Origin: an uncultured SAR324 cluster bacterium
GTDB taxonomy: Bacteria > SAR324 > NAC60-12
NCBI GenBank assembly: GCA_902562015.1
Contig: CACERX010000036.1
Span: 1 to 13,416, forward strand
Reading direction: 5' to 3'
DNA: 13,416 bases
Every line of letters starts with the position of its first letter. The stretch's first letter is position 1. Shown here piece by piece: positions 8,170-13,416 of the stretch. Both the position numbers and the translations under genes were made by a program. The notes under the pieces are model-generated. The model was not told the DNA's origin. It saw only the letters and a program-made list of their open reading frames with translations, and did not search any database.

Positions 8170-9378
8170 ATGCAGCAAACAGACATCATAGTCATAGGGG
8201 GAGGAATTCTAGGGCTTGCCACGGCTTACCAGTTTTGCTGTGAATATCCGCGCCTTAGCATTACAGTACTTGAAAAAGAGTCACAACTGGCAATGCACCA
8301 GACCGGCCATAACTCAGGTGTTCTGCACACGGGAATTTACTACAAACCTGGCTCACTTAAAGCATTAAATTGTCGAGAAGGTAAATCAAGTATGGAGGAA
8401 TTCTGCAGAAGGGAAGGAATTTTATTCGAAATTTGTGGGAAAGTTATTGTGGCAGTAAAAGAGAATGAACTACCAGTTCTGGAAATGATTTATCAGCGTG
8501 GCAGAACCAACGGTGTCAGCTGTGAAATGATCACCAGTGAAAAATTGCGAGAAATAGAACCTCATGTAGCAGGAATTAAAGCTATCCATGTTCCAGAAGC
8601 AGGTATTGTAGATTTTATTAAAGTATGTGGGAAACTAGCGGAACGCATACGCGAAATAGAGGGAAACAAGATCGTTTGCTCAGAAAAAGTAATTGGTGTT
8701 CGTCATACTGATAACAGAGTAGTTGTACAGACTCAAGAATCTGAATATGAAGGGCAATTACTGGTTAATTGTGCGGGATTACATTCAGATAAAATCACCT
8801 CCATGACTCAAACTCCAGATGCTAAAATAATTCCATTTCGTGGAGAATATTACATGGTACGACCAGAAAAACATTATTTATGTCGCAATCTAATCTATCC
8901 TGTCCCGGATCCTGAATTCCCTTTTTTAGGCGTTCATTTTACTCGAATGATAAACGGGACATTAGAGTGTGGACCAAATGCAGTGTTAGCATTTGCCCGT
9001 GAGGGCTACACTAAAAGCGAGATTAACATTCTGGAACTTGCGGAAATTTTAAGCTATAGAGGATTTTTAAAATTGGCAATTAAATATTGGAGTGCCGGCG
9101 CCGGAGAGATGTGGCGTTCCTTCAGCAAGGCAGCTTTTGTTAAGGCATTGCAACGCTTAATCCCCGAAATTAATGCCGATGATCTGGAATCTGCACCGGC
9201 TGGTATTCGGGCACAGGCAGTTATGCCCAACGGCAAACTGATTGATGATTTTCTAATTCAGCAAAATGGAAACATCATCAATGTCTGTAATGCACCATCT
9301 CCTGCAGCGACATCCTCATTGAATATTGGGAAACATATTGTGGGAATTGCAGGAGCAAGATTTGGGTCCGAACCTTAA
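8170..9378 (+). CDS. lhgO: FAD-dependent L-2-hydroxyglutarate oxidase/dehydrogenase (LhgO family)
   Basis: LhgO-type enzymes oxidise L-2-hydroxyglutarate to 2-oxoglutarate with FAD and feed electrons to the respiratory chain. The 402-residue length fits the family. The N-terminus holds the FAD-binding Rossmann motif [15 protein letters not shown] (6-20), then the LhgO signature [16 protein letters not shown] (43-58). VNCAGLHSD (around 200) and EYYMVRP (around 226) are typical of the DAO/GlpA fold. The C-terminal [17 protein letters not shown] provides the end of the flavin-binding region. The ATG lies 19 bp after lutC with no clear Shine-Dalgarno sequence. The usual glutarate-pathway neighbours (csiD, gabDT) are absent; the link is with lutBC instead, so the true substrate could be another L-2-hydroxy acid. 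It converges with the next gene, leaving only 26 bp between the stops and no visible terminator. Confidence 0.9.
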   Translation: MQQTDIIVIGGGILGLATAYQFCCEYPRLSITVLEKESQLAMHQTGHNSGVLHTGIYYKPGSLKALNCREGKSSMEEFCRREGILFEICGKVIVAVKENELPVLEMIYQRGRTNGVSCEMITSEKLREIEPHVAGIKAIHVPEAGIVDFIKVCGKLAERIREIEGNKIVCSEKVIGVRHTDNRVVVQTQESEYEGQLLVNCAGLHSDKITSMTQTPDAKIIPFRGEYYMVRPEKHYLCRNLIYPVPDPEFPFLGVHFTRMINGTLECGPNAVLAFAREGYTKSEINILELAEILSYRGFLKLAIKYWSAGAGEMWRSFSKAAFVKALQRLIPEINADDLESAPAGIRAQAVMPNGKLIDDFLIQQNGNIINVCNAPSPAATSSLNIGKHIVGIAGARFGSEP

Positions 9379-9404
9379 AGTTATAATTTCTGGTGGCTTT
9401 CCTC

Positions 9405-10331
9405 TCAACAGGTGTCAGAAGAAATTTCTTCATTATGCCAGCGTGATAGAACTTTATTTAACATTTCTGGCGGTATTTCGAACTTTCCTTTAAATGGTGA
9501 TATAAGAAATTCACTATTTGGCCATCCCAGAGAAAATAATTTTTCAAAACAAAACTGTCCGCTTGAGAGTTCGGGTCGAATTTCCAATATTCTAGTATTT
9601 TTAGGTGCGAATAAAATATTCGTCAATCCTGCTCCATGTGCTGCAATAACATGGGAAGCTTTACGGAAAAGTTGTACCTGCTCCATGATAGTCATTTTTT
9701 CAAGGTAGACCTTTCGAAATTTGTATTTCTTTAGCAATGGCAGAAATTCGTCCTCGTTAGAAAGGTGTCGCTTGCCTGCCAGTTTACGTGATACATATAT
9801 TCGATTAACTGGTATTACACAAGCAGAACCTGAGTGAGAATTTTCAGGTAATAAATTTTCAAAAAAAGTTTGGATTTTTTTTACTTTTTCAAAGTTCCAT
9901 TCTGGTATTGCCATTTCAGGTATATAAAGTCGTTCAACTTGAACTGTTTCTTCATGGAGGATCCTAACTTCAAACTTGGCTTGTTTTAAAAATTCTATAA
10001 ATGATAATGGCATAAATTGAGGAACCAATACAGGAATTTTAGGTGCATCAATCAAGTGTGGCAGCAAATCAGTCAGCAGGTGATAATAGCTGTATATATG
10101 AGGAGATATTCCGGAATGAAAGGTGCCCTGAAGTAAAGATGATTCTGAAGGGTCAGGCAGGCCTTTTCTAAGTCGAGACTCTATTATCCGGCGATGCATT
10201 CCTGCACCAGGATTTTTTTCTTGACATGACAAATGCCATGGATATTTTTGGAAATGAAACCATATTTGATCCCCGGATTGAATTAAACCATCCGCTCCAA
10301 AAAGAAAAGCGTTCTCAACTATCAAGGGCAT
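9405..10331 (-). CDS. Glycosyltransferase, family 61 (DUF563)-like
   Basis: This 308-residue protein looks like a GT61 glycosyltransferase, a family that adds sugars to surface polysaccharides or glycans. Motifs in order: YYHLLTDLLPHL (82-93), the region that opens the family's catalytic domain; RIYVSRKLAGKR (177-188), matching the conserved SR...-R segment; EDEFLPLLKKYKFRKVYLE (193-211); EQVQLFRKASHVIAAHGAGLTN (217-238 area) with the hallmark HGAGLTN; and FAPKNTRILEI (241-251). There is no signal peptide or membrane span, so it is probably cytosolic. It is somewhat shorter than many family members at the N-terminus, but an in-frame TAA lies just upstream of the ATG at 10331, so the start cannot be earlier in this frame. 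No Shine-Dalgarno sequence is evident. No other polysaccharide gene is nearby, so its acceptor cannot be guessed. Confidence 0.87.
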   Translation of the reverse strand: MPLIVENAFLFGADGLIQSGDQIWFHFQKYPWHLSCQEKNPGAGMHRRIIESRLRKGLPDPSESSLLQGTFHSGISPHIYSYYHLLTDLLPHLIDAPKIPVLVPQFMPLSFIEFLKQAKFEVRILHEETVQVERLYIPEMAIPEWNFEKVKKIQTFFENLLPENSHSGSACVIPVNRIYVSRKLAGKRHLSNEDEFLPLLKKYKFRKVYLEKMTIMEQVQLFRKASHVIAAHGAGLTNILFAPKNTRILEIRPELSSGQFCFEKLFSLGWPNSEFLISPFKGKFEIPPEMLNKVLSRWHNEEISSDTC

Positions 10332-10415
10332 GGCTTAATCAGAAATCAGTCAACAGATTCCGGAGTTTGCAGTTGATACATATTTGTTTTTTATGTAATA
10401 CATTTTATAAAACAT

Positions 10416-10445
10416 ATTATAGAAGATAAAAAATTATAATTTCAG
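10416..10445 (-). promoter_or_regulatory. Candidate sigma-70 promoter for the GT61 gene
   Basis: Read on the minus strand, CTGAAA (10445-10440, 4 of 6 to the -35 consensus) is followed after 18 bases by a perfect TATAAT (10421-10416). Transcription would start near 10408 and give a leader of about 77 bases. The surrounding DNA is very AT-rich, so chance matches are likely. Confidence 0.3.
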
Positions 10446-10477
10446 AATTTAATGTTATTTCCCAAATTATTAAGGTC

Positions 10478-10508
10478 TGTCAATTCTTCAATATTATGAA
10501 GTTTGACA
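10478..10508. repeat. Imperfect inverted repeat with TGTCAA/TTGACA outer arms
   Basis: The outer arms TGTCAA (10478-10483) and TTGACA (10503-10508) and inner arms CTTCA (10486-10490) and TGAAG (10497-10501) form an 11-bp stem, interrupted by a 2-versus-1 base bulge, around a 6-base ATATTA loop. It lies in the 293-bp gap between the GT61 gene start and the end of the glycine-zipper gene. There is no T-run directly after either side, so it is not a typical intrinsic terminator; an operator or RNA hairpin is possible. Apart from this and the promoter candidate, I see no gene or RNA in 10332-10624. Confidence 0.5.
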
Positions 10509-10624
10509 ATTTAGGTGAGAGTTCAAAAGTTGACTGTAAGGTTATTTGTAAAGTCACCCGATTAGTTATAATTTAACTTTATCAATTAACATATAGAAAC
10601 TGCTGATCATCAAATTCTTCTTTA

Positions 10625-11059
10625 TCAGAAAGCAGCTGTAAGCAAATCAAGATTCCACTGGGGTGATTCAATCGAAGTTTTGTAATCAGGTTGTGGAACA
10701 ATTGATGTCGGTACCAAAACTAGTGAATGAGAATTAATATCCAAATGGAATAAACCCTTTGGGGCTCCATTACTCATGAATATCCCACTGTCAGTTTGGG
10801 CTTCAAAAACCCCTACAGCCATTCCAGCAAACAAGCCTATAGCCATGCCTCTAACCACATATTTAGGAAAAAATTTGTCTTCCTTATCATCTTCTTGTAA
10901 TGCCCATAACGCAACACCGGAAACGCCTCCGATTGCAGCACCCCAGATACTATTTTTAAATACTATCTCAAGAGTCTCTGCATTTGAGGAACTCGGACCA
11001 CTAAATAATACGGTAAGGGAAAGAGAACATATTCCCAAAGTTTTTTTCAGCCAATTCAT
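10625..11059 (-). CDS. Exported protein with two glycine-zipper segments
   Basis: I choose the ATG at 11059, giving 144 residues, because the Shine-Dalgarno GGAGG (11069-11065) lies five bases upstream; the ATG at 11071 is part of the sequence before that site. A signal peptide (MNWLKK, a hydrophobic core, SSSNA) probably ends at residue 27. Two hydrophobic glycine-zipper segments follow: G40-G44-G48 in WGAAIGGVSG, and G71-G75-G79-G83 in RGMAIGLFAGMAVG, each with glycine every fourth residue. They are separated by a charged stretch (EDDKEDK, 56-62). The C-terminal half (about 87-144) is polar and probably periplasmic. Glycine zippers pack helices tightly in membranes and occur in small envelope proteins. 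I cannot assign a named family or role. The gene stands alone between the GT61 gene and the DUF3015 pair. Confidence 0.77.
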   Translation of the reverse strand: MNWLKKTLGICSLSLTVLFSGPSSSNAETLEIVFKNSIWGAAIGGVSGVALWALQEDDKEDKFFPKYVVRGMAIGLFAGMAVGVFEAQTDSGIFMSNGAPKGLFHLDINSHSLVLVPTSIVPQPDYKTSIESPQWNLDLLTAAF

Positions 11060-11315
11060 ACCAACCTCCATGTTAAGGCGTGAAATTTTTATATTTGCTG
11101 TATTTAAAATCTTTTTTACAACTATTAGTCAGTCTTTTAAAAGGTTAGATTTATATACAGTTTTGCTTTCAGATTTTAATAAACTGAAGAGCTTAGAATT
11201 TTCTTTTACTGACTGAAAAGAAAACTTTGCAAATCCTTGACCAGTTTTGCTTCAAAGAAATAATTTAAGAATGTTTTTTTTAGGTATAACTTAAGTTTTT
11301 CAGAGAAGAGTTGTT
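11060..11315. other. 256-bp AT-rich intergenic region with short palindromes
   Basis: This gap separates the end of the DUF3015 pair from the glycine-zipper gene, both on the minus strand. It holds perfect palindromes CTTTTAAAAG (11134-11143) and AACTTAAGTT (11288-11297), and a widely spaced inverted pair AGTCAGT (11127-11133) and ACTGACT (11208-11214). AACTTAAGTT is followed on the minus strand, after a short spacer, by a run of eight A, so it is not a standard terminator. The promoter of the glycine-zipper gene must lie here, but I see no convincing -35/-10 pair and no gene. Confidence 0.4.
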
Positions 11316-11792
11316 TTACCCTCTACAAGAAACAGATTGATTTTGGGATAAAAGGTCTTCAATCTTAATTAAAAAGTTAATGTCTGGGTCAGTCTTTTGA
11401 AAAAGGACAGAATAATGTTGATGCACCATTATTCCAAAATCCACCTCGTCATTATTATTGCAAACCATAATCTGTGCAAGCGCAGTTAAATGATCACCTT
11501 TCCCTTTCGAAGCTTCTTCACCAATAATAGACCACAGATTTTGAATATAGCGCAGTTGCTGCTGACGAGCGTAATCCCAGTTTTTACAGCCAGCAGTCCC
11601 GACAGTGCTTGCTGCAATGTAAGTAGGGGATGATGAAACGTCTAGAGAAAATGCTCCGGGGTCATTATCTGCAAATCCCATTGGTCCACCCTTATGGCAA
11701 GCCATTAGGGTTTCGCTCCAAAATAATATTACCGAAAGAGCAAAAAATACTGCGTTCCTTTTAATTTTTTTTCTAGTCAAGATAGTCTGCAT
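11316..11792 (-). CDS. Exported DUF3015-like protein, downstream paralogue
   Basis: This 158-residue protein resembles DUF3015, a family of exported proteins of unknown function. A signal peptide (basic MQTILTRKKIKRN, hydrophobic AVFFALSVILFW) probably ends near residue 31, before C32. The family-like core is YIAASTVGTAGCKNWDY (58-73), followed by a region with KGKGDHLTALAQIMVC (96-111). Four cysteines, C32, C69, C111 and C156, match those of the upstream neighbour in order and close spacing, which suggests two disulfides in the periplasm. It overlaps the neighbour by 16 bp, so translation is probably coupled. The start is uncertain: the strong GGGAGG (11799-11794) is only one base from the ATG at 11792, too close for good initiation. 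A non-ATG start 10-13 bases downstream is possible and would barely change the protein. LMAC resembles a lipobox, but M at -2 is unusual. Confidence 0.8.
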   Translation of the reverse strand: MQTILTRKKIKRNAVFFALSVILFWSETLMACHKGGPMGFADNDPGAFSLDVSSSPTYIAASTVGTAGCKNWDYARQQQLRYIQNLWSIIGEEASKGKGDHLTALAQIMVCNNNDEVDFGIMVHQHYSVLFQKTDPDINFLIKIEDLLSQNQSVSCRG

Positions 11793-12295
11793 TCCTCCCT
11801 TAGTTGGGGATTATCCTGTATCCATAGTCTGAGCTCAACAATAAAATTAGCAGACTGCTTTGAAGTAGAAAATATTTCAACTGTTTGCTGACGATGCTCT
11901 TTTAACATATCAGAAAAAACTTCTTTTGAAGAATATGGGCATGACATTAGTCTGGACAATGCATCAATATGTGGGCCCTGGCCCTTCACCGTTTCGGACA
12001 AAAATTGTTCGTGTGATTTTTTAAGAAATTGTATTAAGGCAAATTCAGTGTAACGTTCATATCCAAAATCCCAATTTTTACATCCTGAAGTGCCGGAAGT
12101 GCTTGCACTGGAATAAATTGGAGAATATGTCAGATCTACCCATGACATAATCGGATCTCTGGAAGAAATCCCCATGTAACCTTCTCCTCTGCAGGCTGCA
12201 TGAAGTTCAGCTTTAACAAAAAAAAACAAAAAAAATGAGACTGTCAAAAATAAATTCACAATTTCTTTGAAAATTTGAGGAGTAATTCTTTTCAT
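11777..12295 (-). CDS. Exported DUF3015-like protein, upstream paralogue
   Basis: This 172-residue protein has a long signal peptide with a very hydrophobic, phenylalanine-rich core (LTVSFFLFFFV, 17-27) and a probable cut near LHA-A (about 33). The mature part begins ACRGEGYMGISSRDP. The family-like core is SPIYSSASTSGTSGCKNWDFG (58-78 area), then KGQGPHIDALSRLMSC (104-119). Cysteines C35, C72, C119 and C169 align with those of the downstream paralogue (first spacing 37 residues in both). The rest of the two proteins is clearly diverged, so the duplication is old. DUF3015 proteins have no known biochemical role; an envelope location is the only firm inference. The ATG at 12295 has no clear Shine-Dalgarno sequence. 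The probable promoter lies in the 62-bp gap before the hpf-like gene's end, where TAAAAT is a possible -10 box on the minus strand. Confidence 0.8.
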   Translation of the reverse strand: MKRITPQIFKEIVNLFLTVSFFLFFFVKAELHAACRGEGYMGISSRDPIMSWVDLTYSPIYSSASTSGTSGCKNWDFGYERYTEFALIQFLKKSHEQFLSETVKGQGPHIDALSRLMSCPYSSKEVFSDMLKEHRQQTVEIFSTSKQSANFIVELRLWIQDNPQLREECRLS

Positions 12296-12357
12296 TAAAC
12301 AAGTTACATTAATTATTTTACAGAATACGGTGTTGTTTTAAAAAATTATTCCAAAAT

Positions 12358-12645
12358 TTAACTCCGCACTTTTTCAGCTTTTCGGATCACCTGTATCTTC
12401 ATTGAATCAATTCCTTTGGAAAGAGCTTTATAAAGATTTTGATGGTCAGCCCTGCTAGAAAGGGGTTTGTTTTTGTAACAACAGTTTATTCCTACATGAT
12501 AAGATTCTTCTGTAACCTTATTTAGATTTACATGAAAAGGGAATTTATCGTCTGTAATTTTGATCAGTTCTTCAAAAACATTGTGAACATGTTCAGTAAC
12601 GGCTTTTGAATTACGGATGTTATTGAATGACAAATGGATCGGCAT
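12358..12645 (-). CDS. HPF/RaiA-like ribosome hibernation factor (short form)
   Basis: The 95-residue product has the same length as E. coli HPF and a similar layout. It starts MPIHLSFNN, where HPF has a first beta strand, followed by a helix (SKAVTEHVHNVFEELIKI), beta strands (FPFHVNLNKV, YHVGINCCYKN) and a last helix. The end of the last strand and the final helix (SRADHQNLYKALSKGIDSM) match the conserved HPF pattern of acidic-polar residues, then D/N-(L/M)-Y-A-(A/L)-I and D-L. HPF binds the 30S decoding region and helps park ribosomes as 100S dimers in stationary phase. I choose the ATG at 12645 because AGGAG lies five to six bases upstream; an upstream in-frame start at 12702 would add residues unlike the family. 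No rpoN or PTS genes are next to it, unlike the common rpoN-hpf arrangement. The similarity is moderate, so another S30EA-like role is possible. Confidence 0.68.
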   Translation of the reverse strand: MPIHLSFNNIRNSKAVTEHVHNVFEELIKITDDKFPFHVNLNKVTEESYHVGINCCYKNKPLSSRADHQNLYKALSKGIDSMKIQVIRKAEKVRS

Positions 12646-12679
12646 AATTACTCCTGATTTAAAGAGATTCGAAAAGGAA

Positions 12680-12703
12680 AATGCAGTAAAAAAATACAGC
12701 ATT
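12680..12703. repeat. Near-perfect inverted repeat upstream of the hpf-like gene
   Basis: AATGCAGTA (12680-12688) and TACAGCATT (12695-12703) flank six A bases and pair at eight of nine positions (mismatch at 12685/12698). On the minus strand it is a hairpin with a T-only loop, 34 bases before the hpf-like start and 41 bases after the stop of the small membrane gene. Only a short T stretch follows it on that strand, so it could be a weak terminator of the upstream gene or a leader element of the hpf-like gene. Confidence 0.45.
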
Positions 12704-12744
12704 CTGTTAGAGTAAAGAAATGTAGAGCTCCAAATAGTGAGAAA

Positions 12745-12945
12745 TTATTTTGTTGGTGGCGCATCTCCAGGGTTTGCTAAGGGCGGTTCTGATGATCTTT
12801 CGGCAGATGAGTCCGCCTGCAATTGCACCGAAGTATTGTTATCGGGAGATTTCCCTGTTTCATCCGGAACGATAAAAAAATATCCAGGAATGAAAACGAT
12901 CAAATAAGCGAATATTCCAATAATTGCAATTATTGCAATACGCAT
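12745..12945 (-). CDS. Small single-pass membrane protein with polar Pro/Ser-rich tail
   Basis: The 66-residue product from the ATG at 12945 begins MRIAIIAIIGIFAYLIVFIPGYFF, a single membrane helix or uncleaved signal anchor (about 3-26). A polar tail follows, rich in Ser, Asp, Glu and Pro (SPDNNTS, SSAERSSEPP, GDAPPTK), probably disordered. An earlier in-frame TTG at 12981 would add 12 residues but has no ribosome-binding sequence; the ATG has only a weak AGAAAA upstream. I do not recognise a family. The compositional split between membrane helix and tail supports a real gene, but at this length chance cannot be excluded. It is upstream of the hpf-like gene on the same strand, 99 bp away. 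Confidence 0.5.
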   Translation of the reverse strand: MRIAIIAIIGIFAYLIVFIPGYFFIVPDETGKSPDNNTSVQLQADSSAERSSEPPLANPGDAPPTK

Positions 12946-13132
12946 TATTTTTCTAAAAAAGAGAAAATTGAGACATGTCAATTTAAGAATAGGGATGATA
13001 AACCCATTCTAACAATCTTAGGAAGATTGGTCAATTATACTATGCATTATAATTATATTTTTTTGAAAATCAGATGCTAGATTGAGATAATTACAGTAAT
13101 ATTATTAAGACTAGTCAGATGCAAGACAATCA

Positions 13133-13160
13133 TTGAGAGATATTGGCGTAGAATTTTAGT
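13133..13160 (+). promoter_or_regulatory. Candidate promoter for the membrane fusion protein gene
   Basis: TTGAGA (13133-13138, 5 of 6 to the -35 consensus) and TTTAGT (13155-13160, 4 of 6 to the -10 consensus) are 16 bases apart. This would give a leader of about 70 bases before the ATG at 13238. The match is modest in AT-rich DNA. Otherwise the 292-bp gap 12946-13237 between divergent genes shows no gene or RNA that I can support. Confidence 0.25.
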
Positions 13161-13237
13161 AACAAGCGAGCCTAGAATAGGGATATAGTTTTGCATAATT
13201 TTTTCTAAAACCATGGGTAAAAAATATTGGTTATTAT

Positions 13238-13416
13238 ATGTGGAAAAAACTATTTAATCTAAAATTCTGGTTGCCTGTTTTACTGATTGGTTTAGGCGCG
13301 GGGCTTACCATGGCTTTGCTCAAAAACAAACCTACTGCACGCAAAAAAGCAAATTTTAAAAGAGGGACTTTGGTTGATGTAATCGAAGCTGCTAAATCCA
13401 GTCCAAAAATAGAGGT
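13238..13416 (+). CDS. Probable RND-type efflux membrane fusion protein (HlyD family), 3'-truncated by window edge
   Basis: Only the first 59 codons are in the window. The protein starts MWKKLFNLKFWLPV, has one membrane anchor (about 11-28, FWLPVLLIGLGAGLTMAL), then a basic, proline-containing linker (KNKPTARKKANFK), and then RGTLVDVIEAAKSSPKIEV. Membrane anchor, short polar linker, and then a G-x-L-V-x-V strand is the usual N-terminal layout of periplasmic adaptor subunits of RND efflux pumps, which bridge the inner-membrane pump and outer-membrane channel. The pump gene would be expected downstream of the window. The ATG at 13238 has no strong Shine-Dalgarno sequence; an ATG at 13213 is in another frame and stops after 14 codons. 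The assignment rests on layout and a short motif, so it is only moderately sure. Confidence 0.62.
   Translation, partial: MWKKLFNLKFWLPVLLIGLGAGLTMALLKNKPTARKKANFKRGTLVDVIEAAKSSPKIE

Noticed and set aside
9412..9708. Plus-strand open frame of 98 codons
   Set aside because: It lies wholly inside the GT61 gene on the other strand, whose protein shows clear family motifs; this frame has none.
10776..11216. Plus-strand open frame of 146 codons
   Set aside because: It is antisense to the glycine-zipper gene, whose minus-strand frame has a strong Shine-Dalgarno sequence and a signal peptide. The plus-strand translation shows no domain or ribosome-binding site.
11697..11705. Possible lipobox LMAC in the downstream DUF3015 protein
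   Set aside because: Methionine at -2 is unusual, the paralogue lacks a lipobox (HAAC), and the cysteine is one of four shared by both paralogues, which fits a disulfide better.
12976..12981. Perfect TTGACA on the minus strand upstream of the small membrane gene
   Set aside because: No acceptable -10 box lies 16-18 bases away; the best is TTTTAG, so I do not call a promoter.
12823..13080. Plus-strand open frame of 85 codons
   Set aside because: It runs antisense through the small membrane protein and into AT-rich intergenic DNA; its composition is unlike a folded protein.

Overview
The window reads as a stretch of chromosome from an AT-rich Gram-negative bacterium. A RecBCD-type RecD, several exported proteins with Sec signal peptides, a DUF3015 pair and the start of an RND-type membrane fusion protein all fit a diderm, proteobacteria-like host. 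A marine SAR324-like or similar deep-branching proteobacterium is a guess only; no rRNA or other taxonomic marker is present. I see no tRNA, rRNA, CRISPR array, transposase or phage gene.

Left part (1-4152, + strand): the 3' end of recD, then a secreted protein of about 12 ankyrin repeats in two blocks, then a 574-residue cytosolic protein I cannot assign to a family.

Middle (4153-9378, + strand): a 170-bp leader, then ilvD (branched-chain amino acid synthesis), lutB, lutC and lhgO. The genes are 17 bp apart, overlapping by 8 bp, and 19 bp apart, so they look like one operon. lutB and lutC encode the iron-sulfur and LUD-domain parts of a hydroxyacid oxidation system. The usual lutA partner is absent, and an FAD-dependent L-2-hydroxyglutarate oxidase-like gene follows. 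The operon may oxidise 2-hydroxy acids to 2-keto acids and pass electrons to the respiratory chain.

Right part (9405-12945, - strand): a GT61-type glycosyltransferase converging on lhgO; a small exported protein with two glycine-zipper segments; two tandem, overlapping DUF3015 paralogues with four matching cysteines; a 95-residue HPF-like ribosome hibernation factor; and a small single-pass membrane protein. Inverted repeats lie upstream of the glycosyltransferase and upstream of the hpf-like gene.

The right edge (13238-13416, + strand) holds the first 59 codons of a probable efflux-pump membrane fusion protein. Nothing here is clearly a new defence or mobile system. The items most worth a second look are the lutA-less lutBC-lhgO cluster, the DUF3015 pair, the glycine-zipper protein and the unassigned 574-residue protein.
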